Below are positions 53,856-60,669 of a stretch of 64,000 nt of DNA, piece after piece. The stretch is from Candidatus Poribacteria bacterium (GTDB lineage Bacteria > Poribacteria > WGA-4E > WGA-3G). The notes under the pieces are model-generated. The model did no database searches. It was not told the DNA's origin and worked only from the letters and a program-made list of their open reading frames with translations. The translations under genes were made by a program, and so were the position numbers. The stretch lies in the NCBI GenBank assembly GCA_022825825.1, contig JAJDWA010000023.1, positions 76,707 through 140,706 of the forward strand, in the 5' to 3' direction. Positions within the stretch are counted from its first letter, which is position 1. Each line of letters starts with the position of its first letter.

Positions 53856-54212
53856 CTACAGCATTTTCAAAAGAACTCCGATTCTTTCCAAAACGGTATC
53901 TACTGTCTCTGTCGGCAAGGAACAAATATATTCTGTTCTTCTCGCTCGCCAATCCATAGTCCGAATTTGATCTGCAAGAATAACTCCATCTACTGCTAAT
54001 CCTTGTGGAATTTCGATCGCAAACGGATTTCTCTGTTCTCTCGTGCTGCTCCGAGTGATCGGACAAAGAACGACTAAACTGGTTTTATCATTAAAATCTT
54101 TGGTGGTGAGTACAATAGCAGGGCGACGACCAGCTTGTTCACGGCCAACTTGAGGATTAAAGTCAATCCAGACCGCATCTCCGCGCAATGGGACGTTTGT
54201 AAATCCTACCAT
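53856..54212 (-). CDS. mazF: Type II toxin, PemK/MazF family endoribonuclease
   Basis: Sequence-specific mRNA endonuclease toxin (118 aa). Recognisable pieces: RGDAVWIDFNPQVGREQAGRRPAIVLT (key Arg and the RRPA block), VVLCPITRSSTREQRNPFAI and a C-terminal ILADQIRTMDW with VLERIGVLLKML. All core residues are present, so it should be active. It overlaps the preceding antitoxin gene by 7 bp. The cleavage site is unknown. Confidence 0.92.
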   Translation of the reverse strand: MVGFTNVPLRGDAVWIDFNPQVGREQAGRRPAIVLTTKDFNDKTSLVVLCPITRSSTREQRNPFAIEIPQGLAVDGVILADQIRTMDWRARRTEYICSLPTETVDTVLERIGVLLKML

Positions 54213-54592
54213 ACTTCATTGCCCACCGGCGGGCCGCTATCTACCTCATCGTGTGAATTATTCTCTGTTACTTGGTCTAATAAGTCTTTCAACGTATAAT
54301 CAGGAGTTTTCAAGGGATAACTTCCTTTTTCTGTTCGCGGGGGACCAAATGGTGCGTCTTTTGCCTTCTTGCTGTTTGAGTTATCCGCTGGTATTTGTGC
54401 TAACAAGTCTTCTAACGTATAGTCAGGGCGTTTTATAGAATCGCTCCCTTTTTCACGACGAGGTGGCCCAAACCCTTTTACTTCCTTCTCTACTGGAGAC
54501 CGATCTGCCTGTTCTTGATTAACGGACTGTAGATAACAGAGATATGCAATCACGATCAAGCACTCAGTGAAAGTAAACGTTTTTTCTGACAT
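54206..54592 (-). CDS. Atypical MazE-type antitoxin with duplicated toxin-binding module
   Basis: A 128-aa protein directly upstream of mazF (7-bp overlap). The C-terminal part matches the MazE toxin-binding tail: YTLKDLLDQVTENN, then DSGPPVGNEVW at the end. This tail is partly repeated: residues 41-67 and 82-108 are near-identical blocks (GPPRREKGS/GPPRTEKGS, then PDYTLEDLLAQ/PDYTLKDLLDQ), and a third GPP is at 120-122. The N terminus lacks a MazE AbrB-type DNA-binding domain and instead has a hydrophobic stretch (CLIVIAYLCYL, residues 11-21). GGAG lies 6 nt before the ATG. Confidence 0.75.
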   Translation of the reverse strand: MSEKTFTFTECLIVIAYLCYLQSVNQEQADRSPVEKEVKGFGPPRREKGSDSIKRPDYTLEDLLAQIPADNSNSKKAKDAPFGPPRTEKGSYPLKTPDYTLKDLLDQVTENNSHDEVDSGPPVGNEVW

Positions 54593-54650
54593 GCTCTTCT
54601 CCTTATACGTGTATGCTTGTAAACGACAGTACCTATTAGTAAGGAAAGTG

Positions 54651-54859
54651 CTACACGACTATCTCAATCGGGACGTTTTCTGGCAATGAACGTCCTAACT
54701 CTTGATAGAGTTCCATGACTGCACTAAAAGCGTCTTTGACGTTTTCTAAAGACTCGTCTAACGAATCACCCTCAGTAACCAACTCAGGCAACAACGGAGA
54801 GGTCACTGTATACCCGCCTTCAGGTTGCGGTGCAGAACAAGGGGGATTTTGTATTCCAT
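54651..54859 (-). pseudogene. HicB-type antitoxin, frameshifted
   Basis: Translating the reverse strand from the ATG at 54859 gives MEYKIPLVLH. A single missing base near 54830-54833 shifts into PQPEGGYTVTSPLLPELVTEG and continues to VPIEIVV and a stop, a typical short HicB fold. The rebuilt protein would be 69 aa. GAGG lies before the ATG. No HicA is next to it: upstream is the SufT-like gene (18 bp) and downstream is the mazE-like gene. It may be a relic or a sequencing artefact. Confidence 0.6.
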
Positions 54860-54877
54860 CAGAACCTCATAAACTTG

Positions 54878-55177
54878 TTAAAAGATGCCGAGTTCGTCCT
54901 TCGCTTCTTCGCTCATCATTTCGGGTGTCCAACGCGGTGTCCAAACAACACTGACATTGACCTCTTCAACACCATCCATCTGCTGCGTAACATGCTGCGT
55001 GCCGTTAATAATTTGTCCACCAGCGGGACATCCAGGACTTGTTAGGGTCATGGTAATATCAACAGTTGTGTCGTCAATGTCAACACCGTAGATAAGTCCC
55101 ATGTCAACGATGTTAATTCCAATTTCGGGGTCAATTATTTCTTTGATAGATTCTAAGACAGATTCTTCTGTTACCAT
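54878..55177 (-). CDS. SufT-like metal-sulfur cluster assembly factor (DUF59)
   Basis: MIP18/DUF59 family protein (99 aa) with IIDPEIGINIVDMGLIYGV and MTLTSPGCPAGG, which carries the conserved Cys. Members help mature or hand over iron-sulfur clusters. At the end of the SUF gene run this assignment is well supported. AGGAGG lies before the ATG. The C-terminal part shows an unusual acidic tail (EEAKDELGIF). Confidence 0.9.
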   Translation of the reverse strand: MVTEESVLESIKEIIDPEIGINIVDMGLIYGVDIDDTTVDITMTLTSPGCPAGGQIINGTQHVTQQMDGVEEVNVSVVWTPRWTPEMMSEEAKDELGIF

Positions 55178-55227
55178 TTCTTTTCCTCCTATAGTGACTA
55201 TGGTAATCTACTCTGATGAGGTAGTGG

Positions 55228-55644
55228 TTAATCGATGCTAACTAATATTTCGTCGTCCTCAATTTTGACGGGGAAACATTCAATGTCTTCAACAGCGGGC
55301 ATGCAAAGTGCTTTTCCTGTTTTAACACAAAACCGTGCGCCGTGCCGCGGGCATTCTATCTCATCATCCTCCAAAAAGCCTTCACCTAAAGGACCGCCAT
55401 CATGTGTGCAGACATCCTCCATCGCGTAAAACTCGCCTCCTACGTTAAAGAGTAGCACAGGGACGAAATCTACTTCAACTAATTTTTTTGTGCCGATAGG
55501 CACTTCACTAACTTTTGCAACTTTGTAAAATTCTGGCATTATTTCTTTCCAAATTTCCTCATGTGTATGAAATGTTAATTGGTCTGCTTTTTTGCGTTTA
55601 AGAATATCTACCATATCTTCATAAAGTGGAGATTCCTTATCCAT
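55228..55644 (-). CDS. Rieske 2Fe-2S ferredoxin-like protein with N-terminal extension
   Basis: The Rieske motif is CTHDGGPLGEG followed by CPRHGARF (Cys-x-His, Cys-x-x-His), in a small ferredoxin-like fold (138 aa from the ATG at 55644). About 35 residues before the domain, ESPLYEDMVDILKRKKADQL and an EEIWKEIMPEF segment, are unlike usual Rieske ferredoxins. A longer frame to 55713 exists but overlaps sufU by 77 bp; the ATG chosen overlaps by 8 bp. It sits between sufU and sufT, so it may accept a cluster from the SUF machinery or carry electrons. Confidence 0.8.
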   Translation of the reverse strand: MDKESPLYEDMVDILKRKKADQLTFHTHEEIWKEIMPEFYKVAKVSEVPIGTKKLVEVDFVPVLLFNVGGEFYAMEDVCTHDGGPLGEGFLEDDEIECPRHGARFCVKTGKALCMPAVEDIECFPVKIEDDEILVSID

Positions 55645-56026
55645 CTTCTTCACCAGGCCAGCCTTTGATACCGTAGGCACCCGTTTTGAGAACTTTGAGC
55701 GCCAATAAGGCACATTTTACACGGACAGGTCCCAACGGAATGCCGATCATATCCATAATGTCGTCTCTGGAGAGTTTTTTGACTTCTTCCAGTGATTTTC
55801 CTTCAATCTTTTCGGTTAACATAGAGGCGGCAGCTAAACTAATGGTACAACCGTGTCCACAAAAACGCACCTCTTTGATAATGTTATCCTCAACAATCAG
55901 GTCAATCCGAATTTTGTCTCCACAGAGTGGGTTATCCTCTTCGTGTGAGACATCGGGGTTTGAGAGTACCCCGTAGTTGCTCGGGTTTTCGTAGTGATCT
56001 AACAGTTCTTCCTGATATATGTTCAT
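55637..56026 (-). CDS. sufU: SufU/IscU-type iron-sulfur scaffold protein
   Basis: Cluster assembly scaffold (129 aa) that receives sulfur from SufS. Conserved residues: Cys35 and Asp37 (CGDK), the pair Cys56 and Cys60 (FCGHGCTIS), and Cys105 (VKCALLAL). ASMLTEKIEGKSLEE follows the second site, as in SufU. The first ATG overlaps the sufS stop by 4 bp. This fits a Firmicutes-like SUF arrangement, where SufU works with SufS. Confidence 0.92.
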   Translation of the reverse strand: MNIYQEELLDHYENPSNYGVLSNPDVSHEEDNPLCGDKIRIDLIVEDNIIKEVRFCGHGCTISLAAASMLTEKIEGKSLEEVKKLSRDDIMDMIGIPLGPVRVKCALLALKVLKTGAYGIKGWPGEEDG

Positions 56027-57282
56027 TTATTTCTCCGGGTCATGAGGGTCTGTGTTTTTTGTAATCCTTCGTATAGACGATCTATATCATCATACGTGTT
56101 GTATAGGTAAAAACTTGCGCGGACAGTAGCGATAACATCTAATTTTTTCATCAGCGGTTGTGCACAGTGATGTCCTGCACGGATAGCAACGTTATGTGTA
56201 TCCAAAATGCCTGCCACATCATGCGGATGGACGCCCTCTATATTAAAGGAGATAACCCCCGCTTTTTGATGCGGTGCCGGTCCATATATGGTGATGCCTT
56301 CAATTTCTTGTAAGCGTTCATGGGCATATTTCAAAAGTTCCTGTTCATGCACATGAATTGATGCTAACCCCGCTTGCGTAATATAGTCTACAGCAGCGCC
56401 GAGTCCGATCGCTTCAGCGATGCTTGGCGTACCTGCTTCAAACTTCGCGGGAACGTCTGCGTAGGTTGATACATCGCGTTCAACAGAGCGAATCATTGAC
56501 CCGCCGCCGAGAAACGGTGGCATCTCCTCAAGCAGTTCCAATTTGCCGTATAGCACACCGACACCTGTTGGACCGCACATTTTATGCCCAGAAAATGCAA
56601 GAAAATCGCAACCCAGCTGCTGCACGTCTACATGAAAATGCGGTACAGATTGCGCTGCGTCTACTATAACTTTAGCACCTGCAGTGTGTGCAGCATCAAT
56701 AACAGACTGAATCGGGTTAATTGTGCCGATAACGTTAGAGACATGCGTTATCGCCACTAACTTTGTTTTTTCGGACAGCACGTCACGCAGTTGTGTGAAA
56801 TCAAGCAAACCTTCATCAGTTATCTCAAGAAATCGGAGCGTTGCCCCTGTGCGTTGTGCAAGCAGTTGCCACGGCACAAGGTTGCTATGATGTTCAAGAT
56901 CAGTGAGAATGATCTCATCACCTTGTTGGATATTCATGCTTCCCCAACTGTATGCTACAAGGTTTATAGACTCTGTGGTATTTCGTGTAAAGACAATTTG
57001 ACTTGTACGCGGTGCATTAATGAGTTGTGCGACTTTCTGCCGTGCGATTTCGTACTGTTTTGTCGCCTCTTCTGAAATCCGATAGATACCGCGATGGATA
57101 TTGGAGCGGTAGGTATCATAATACGCGTCCATCGCTTCAACGACAGGGCGCGGGGTCTGTGTTGACGCAGCACTATCAAGAAATGCTAACGGCGGTGTGT
57201 CCGCAAAGATTGGAAAATCTTCTCGGATTGCCTTAACATCAAGTGGTCTAAAGTCGGATGTGTGTATTGTTTTTTGTGTCAT
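56023..57282 (-). CDS. sufS: Cysteine desulfurase SufS (group II)
   Basis: PLP enzyme that takes sulfur from cysteine for iron-sulfur clusters (419 aa from ATG 57282). The PLP lysine is Lys234 (SGHKMCGPTG) and the active-site Cys is Cys373 (RAGHHCAQP), in the short group II loop. The N terminus begins TQKTIHTSDFRPLDV. The frame can be read back to 57333 but would overlap Uma2; GGAG lies 5 nt before the chosen ATG. It is followed by sufU with an ATGA overlap. Confidence 0.95.
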   Translation of the reverse strand: MTQKTIHTSDFRPLDVKAIREDFPIFADTPPLAFLDSAASTQTPRPVVEAMDAYYDTYRSNIHRGIYRISEEATKQYEIARQKVAQLINAPRTSQIVFTRNTTESINLVAYSWGSMNIQQGDEIILTDLEHHSNLVPWQLLAQRTGATLRFLEITDEGLLDFTQLRDVLSEKTKLVAITHVSNVIGTINPIQSVIDAAHTAGAKVIVDAAQSVPHFHVDVQQLGCDFLAFSGHKMCGPTGVGVLYGKLELLEEMPPFLGGGSMIRSVERDVSTYADVPAKFEAGTPSIAEAIGLGAAVDYITQAGLASIHVHEQELLKYAHERLQEIEGITIYGPAPHQKAGVISFNIEGVHPHDVAGILDTHNVAIRAGHHCAQPLMKKLDVIATVRASFYLYNTYDDIDRLYEGLQKTQTLMTRRNK

Positions 57283-57298
57283 ATCAGCTCCAACTGAT

Positions 57299-58135
57299 TT
57301 AATTGTCGTTTTGACGGTTTGCAAGTTGCGCACGGAGTCGTTCTATCTCTGTTTTTAATTCATGTCGTCGTATCGCTTCTGCTACAGCTACTGCTTCTGC
57401 TACCTGTTGTCGTTTTGCTTCTTTTTGCCATTGTGTTTCTGCTACTGTAAACATGCATGCTGCTCTTTTAAGATAGTGATTTTCCATAGAAGTTGTAATC
57501 GGGGTGCCATCAGGTAGATATGGACGTAAAAGCCTAACGTGCGTATTATATTGGTTTTCCCATCGGAACCAGAGATTTAACGCTTCACTGAACAAACCAC
57601 CTTGTGCGTGTTGTGTAATTTCTGCAATGTCTCCGGTTGTACTCCGCCGCCATCCACGAAATACAGGCGATTTCTCCATTTCAGGTTGATGGACAAAATA
57701 TTCTTGAACACCCACTTCATTCAAGTATAACGTAACCATTTCAGGCTGATCTTGATGTTCTGTTGCATCGGTGAGAAATTGAAAAACAGCGACAGGCACC
57801 GCACCCTCTGCCCAAGTATAAAAACTGCGGCGTAGCGGATATTTATCAACACCAAACACGATGTGGATATCGGGGGCGACACGTTTTGTGATGTCCCCTT
57901 CGCAATAATAGATAAAACTATCAACACCAACGCGAACCAGAGCATTGATTTCGAAGTATCGTTTGAGCTGGTCGTATAACGTGGTTATCTGCACACCGTG
58001 AAATCCTGTCGCAGCCATAGGTTCGTCGTCTTCACCCGGATACCCTTCAATATAGACAGTCGTTTTGCCACTCGCTTTTGGAAAGACGGGCATATACTTT
58101 CTCTGTTTGATTTCAAAGTCTTTTATGGTATCCAT
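57299..58135 (-). CDS. Uma2-family protein with substituted core residue
   Basis: A 278-aa member of the Uma2/DUF820 nuclease-like family. The PD motif appears as VAPDIHIVFGVDK, but the usual acidic residue two strands later (EVxSP in other members) is FQFLT here, with Gln in place of Glu, so catalysis may be lost. The last 55 residues form a charged, coiled-coil-like tail ending in RRHELKTEIERLRAQ. GGAG lies 6 nt before the ATG. It lies between an HsdR-like gene and sufS on the same strand. Confidence 0.82.
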   Translation of the reverse strand: MDTIKDFEIKQRKYMPVFPKASGKTTVYIEGYPGEDDEPMAATGFHGVQITTLYDQLKRYFEINALVRVGVDSFIYYCEGDITKRVAPDIHIVFGVDKYPLRRSFYTWAEGAVPVAVFQFLTDATEHQDQPEMVTLYLNEVGVQEYFVHQPEMEKSPVFRGWRRSTTGDIAEITQHAQGGLFSEALNLWFRWENQYNTHVRLLRPYLPDGTPITTSMENHYLKRAACMFTVAETQWQKEAKRQQVAEAVAVAEAIRRHELKTEIERLRAQLANRQNDN

Positions 58136-58169
58136 GATTTTCTCCGTATTGATGGGACCAACTATACTC

Positions 58170-59543
58170 TCACACTTTATCAACGATCTCTACTTCTAAA
58201 TCAATCTGTAATTCCTTAGCAATACGATCAAGAATCCTTTTTTTGTTTTTTGTAGACATGCGCTTCACTATATAATACTCACCAAGTTGGTGTTGCGCGT
58301 GCGTAGGGTCTTTAGAAGTTGATATAAGAGGAATAGTATTTCGGATTAGGTTAAGATTTTTTACGCGTTCTATTCCTAGCTTTTCAATAACTTCAATGAA
58401 AGTAGTTAGCCCGTTTTTACGTTCAATCACTTCTCCATCGTCCATTGTGACGCGTAGTCGTTTAAGCGTAAACTTCTTTTTATCTTGTTTAGGTTTCTCA
58501 TGAACGATTTTGGGGACAGATGTTGGTTTTACAGATGGAACAGATAAGTTTTTCAAAAATGATACTATTTGTTCTTCTGTAGGTTCGTGCCCAACCTTAT
58601 CTCTTGCTTTATCCATCATAGCAAGCAGCAGATACTCATTTTTTTCCTGCACCAATTCGCCCCATATCTCTGGTAATCTTTCCTCAATTTTTCTCTGACT
58701 AACAATGAGCCGATAATCCTCTGCAATGACTTTAGAAGCTTTTCCTGTTCTTACAGCTTCATAGTTCAAGTATCTGTCAAGACAATTGCTACATTCTTCA
58801 CCGTCTTCTGCGATGAGATCTATCTCTGCTACCATACGGTCTTCATAAGAACCTTCCCCCGCAGGATGGTAAAACCGCCATTTCTGACCGTCTGTGAGAA
58901 CAACAATAGGAATCCCTCTGTGAAAAGCATATTCAAAGAGTTGTTTGATTCCTTTATCAATGTTTCCAACTCGCTTCGCCTCAATGAAAACGCGGGGTGT
59001 TGATTCTGGATGACACAGTGCAAAATCCACTCTTCGTCCTTCAACTGCGTATTCATCAATGACAATCTGAGGTGTAAATATCGGCCATTCCAACGCCTGA
59101 AGCAGTCTGTTCACAATACGATCAGAAACTGTACGTTCTCTTTCATTTGCAAATACACCTTGTTTTAACAGATTACTTATGTCATCAATATGTTCCTTAA
59201 GTGTCATTTTAATACTATCCTTCCTTTCAACATTCTGTTGCCAAGCATGTTCCTGAAGAATCTCGACAATCTTGGGAGCAATTGGTCGTAGTCTTTCTTC
59301 TAATACCTCATCATCAATAGAAAGGAATATACCTTTGTCTACATCCAGCGGAAAAGCTTTATCCTGTTTTATACCGTTCAGGGCATAACGGACACGCACA
59401 AAAGGACTATATCTACGACCTTCCCGATAGGGTTCTTCGACACTTAAAAACTCGATTGAGTCGGTAGCGGGGACGCGTCCTTCCAAGTCTATAGTCTTGA
59501 ATGTGAGTTCAAGTTTATTGACATTATCAACTATATGTTTCAT
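58170..59543 (-). CDS. HsdR-N-like nuclease domain protein without helicase
   Basis: A 457-aa protein. The middle (about residues 138-235) looks like the type I restriction R subunit N-terminal nuclease: VDFALC with Asp173, FIEAKR with Glu188 and Lys190, then IKQLFEYA and VVLTDGQKWRFYHP. Residues 1-105 are an unrecognised beta-rich domain (YSPFVRVRYALNG). The C-terminal third (about 355-457) has FTLKRLRVTMDDGEVIERKN, also unassigned. No DEAD or ATPase motor is present. It starts 15 bp after the ART-like gene. The function is unknown; defence is inferred from the domain only. Confidence 0.78.
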   Translation of the reverse strand: MKHIVDNVNKLELTFKTIDLEGRVPATDSIEFLSVEEPYREGRRYSPFVRVRYALNGIKQDKAFPLDVDKGIFLSIDDEVLEERLRPIAPKIVEILQEHAWQQNVERKDSIKMTLKEHIDDISNLLKQGVFANERERTVSDRIVNRLLQALEWPIFTPQIVIDEYAVEGRRVDFALCHPESTPRVFIEAKRVGNIDKGIKQLFEYAFHRGIPIVVLTDGQKWRFYHPAGEGSYEDRMVAEIDLIAEDGEECSNCLDRYLNYEAVRTGKASKVIAEDYRLIVSQRKIEERLPEIWGELVQEKNEYLLLAMMDKARDKVGHEPTEEQIVSFLKNLSVPSVKPTSVPKIVHEKPKQDKKKFTLKRLRVTMDDGEVIERKNGLTTFIEVIEKLGIERVKNLNLIRNTIPLISTSKDPTHAQHQLGEYYIVKRMSTKNKKRILDRIAKELQIDLEVEIVDKV

Positions 59544-59558
59544 GAAAGCACTTCTTAT

Positions 59559-60158
59559 TTACTCTGAAAAAGGCATATCAACATAGACATCAAAACAGTT
59601 TACGACACAAGTTGCGGGGATAGTACCGTACGCAAGAATTTCAGCATCCCGTAAGGCTCTGACTAATGTTTCCAATTCAAGTGTCAAATTAGGTGGACGA
59701 GGCGTGCCTTCGCTCAACGGAGGCTGCGGCGAATGCCGTCCTAAAAAATGCCCCATATTTCTTGGATTTACAACGCCTAACAGAAATTCTTGGGATCCGT
59801 CGTGCTGATAAGCGGGCCCAATAGTAGGCGGAGACGGTAACTCTTTGGCAACTTCCTTAACCGGATCTAGCATTTTAAGTCCAGAAGGTAATGGATCCTG
59901 AAACTCTATCTCATACACATAGGCAGGTTTGCTCGGTGTTGGAATCTCTGGACTACTTAATATCGCATAGTCCCGAGCTACCGCGTATGAGAGTGTTAAA
60001 GAAATAAAAGGACTGTTATTGGTTCCTCTTGAAATATGCTGTATCAGTCGTGCTGTTGTAGGTGCAACATCAGGTGCTCTAGCTACAAAACCTATCTCTA
60101 CTGGATTATTAAGATACCAATAAGTATCAATGCCTGCCCCACGATAGAATATCGGCAT
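59559..60158 (-). CDS. Unknown protein with possible ADP-ribosyltransferase-like R-S-E motifs
   Basis: A 199-aa protein that I do not firmly recognise. It has the three blocks expected of an arginine-type ADP-ribosyltransferase fold in the right order: FYRGAG (Arg6), SPFISLTLSYAVA (Ser53, near the STS position) and GSQEFLLG (Glu124). KPAYVYEIEF forms a strand between them. The C-terminal part includes a Pro-rich piece, SPQPPLSEGTPRPP. No signal peptide was seen. The gene is 15 bp from the HsdR-like gene and 70 bp from glutaredoxin. ART activity is only a hypothesis; a toxin or modifying enzyme would fit. Confidence 0.55.
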   Translation of the reverse strand: MPIFYRGAGIDTYWYLNNPVEIGFVARAPDVAPTTARLIQHISRGTNNSPFISLTLSYAVARDYAILSSPEIPTPSKPAYVYEIEFQDPLPSGLKMLDPVKEVAKELPSPPTIGPAYQHDGSQEFLLGVVNPRNMGHFLGRHSPQPPLSEGTPRPPNLTLELETLVRALRDAEILAYGTIPATCVVNCFDVYVDMPFSE

Positions 60159-60190
60159 AAACCATTTTCAAGCGCATTCGCATTAGTAAT

Positions 60191-60212
60191 GGCGAGGCAT
60201 GAACGCCTCGCC
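60191..60212. repeat. GGCGAGGC hairpin repeat
   Basis: GGCGAGGC, 6-nt loop ATGAAC, GCCTCGCC, in the gap between glutaredoxin and the ART-like gene. Its shape (GC-rich short stem) is that of the dispersed family elsewhere; it could attenuate transcription between the two genes. Confidence 0.65.
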
Positions 60213-60228
60213 TATAATAAAAAGACAA

Positions 60229-60570
60229 TTACCTACTTGGAAAGCCGATATTGACAGGAGCTGTATCGTGGCTTTCACATGCCTGATCAGTCGGGACATC
60301 CGTTTCGGCACTGTTAGGTGAGACAATACCCTCCTCAAGCAGATATGCCTCCACTTCATCACCACTGACATCGGCAAGAATGATGTCGTCAATTTGGACA
60401 CAAGGCTGATAAGGTTGCCGTGTCTTCTGCACCATTTCACGATAGTTGTCTTCATTGTTGATAATGTCTCTGTCTTCATATTCCAAATTGTATTTGGCGA
60501 AAATGGCACGGACACCGTTGCTCCAGCCACAGACAGGTTTCATGTAAGCGATAATTGTTGGTTGACTCAT
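60229..60570 (-). CDS. Glutaredoxin-like protein
   Basis: Small thioredoxin-fold protein (113 aa) with a CGWS active site (Cys14, Ser17). This is a CxxS form, usually linked with monothiol behaviour, though the motif differs from the CGFS found in cluster-carrying glutaredoxins. QPCVQIDD carries the cis-Pro region. A 30-residue tail (ESHDTAPVNIG) follows the domain. It is placed 99 bp after sufD, so a role near iron-sulfur assembly is plausible. AAGGAG lies before the ATG. Confidence 0.88.
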   Translation of the reverse strand: MSQPTIIAYMKPVCGWSNGVRAIFAKYNLEYEDRDIINNEDNYREMVQKTRQPYQPCVQIDDIILADVSGDEVEAYLLEEGIVSPNSAETDVPTDQACESHDTAPVNIGFPSR

Positions 60571-60628
60571 TGTAGTGACTCCTTTTTATTGTGGCAACGT
60601 CTTATGACGTGCTTCATATTATAAATTC

Positions 60629-60644
60629 GGGGTTAACAAACCCC
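60629..60644. repeat. GGGGTT/AACCCC hairpin repeat
   Basis: GGGGTT and AACCCC around a short loop in the gap between sufD and glutaredoxin, followed by TCCTAC, as in other dispersed units of this type. Confidence 0.5.
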
Positions 60645-60669
60645 TCCTACAATCTATGAGATAACTGTG

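Noticed and set aside
55644..55713. Upstream extension of the Rieske frame
   Set aside because: It overlaps sufU by 77 bp and encodes a basic, unconserved segment; the ATG at 55644 gives normal spacing.
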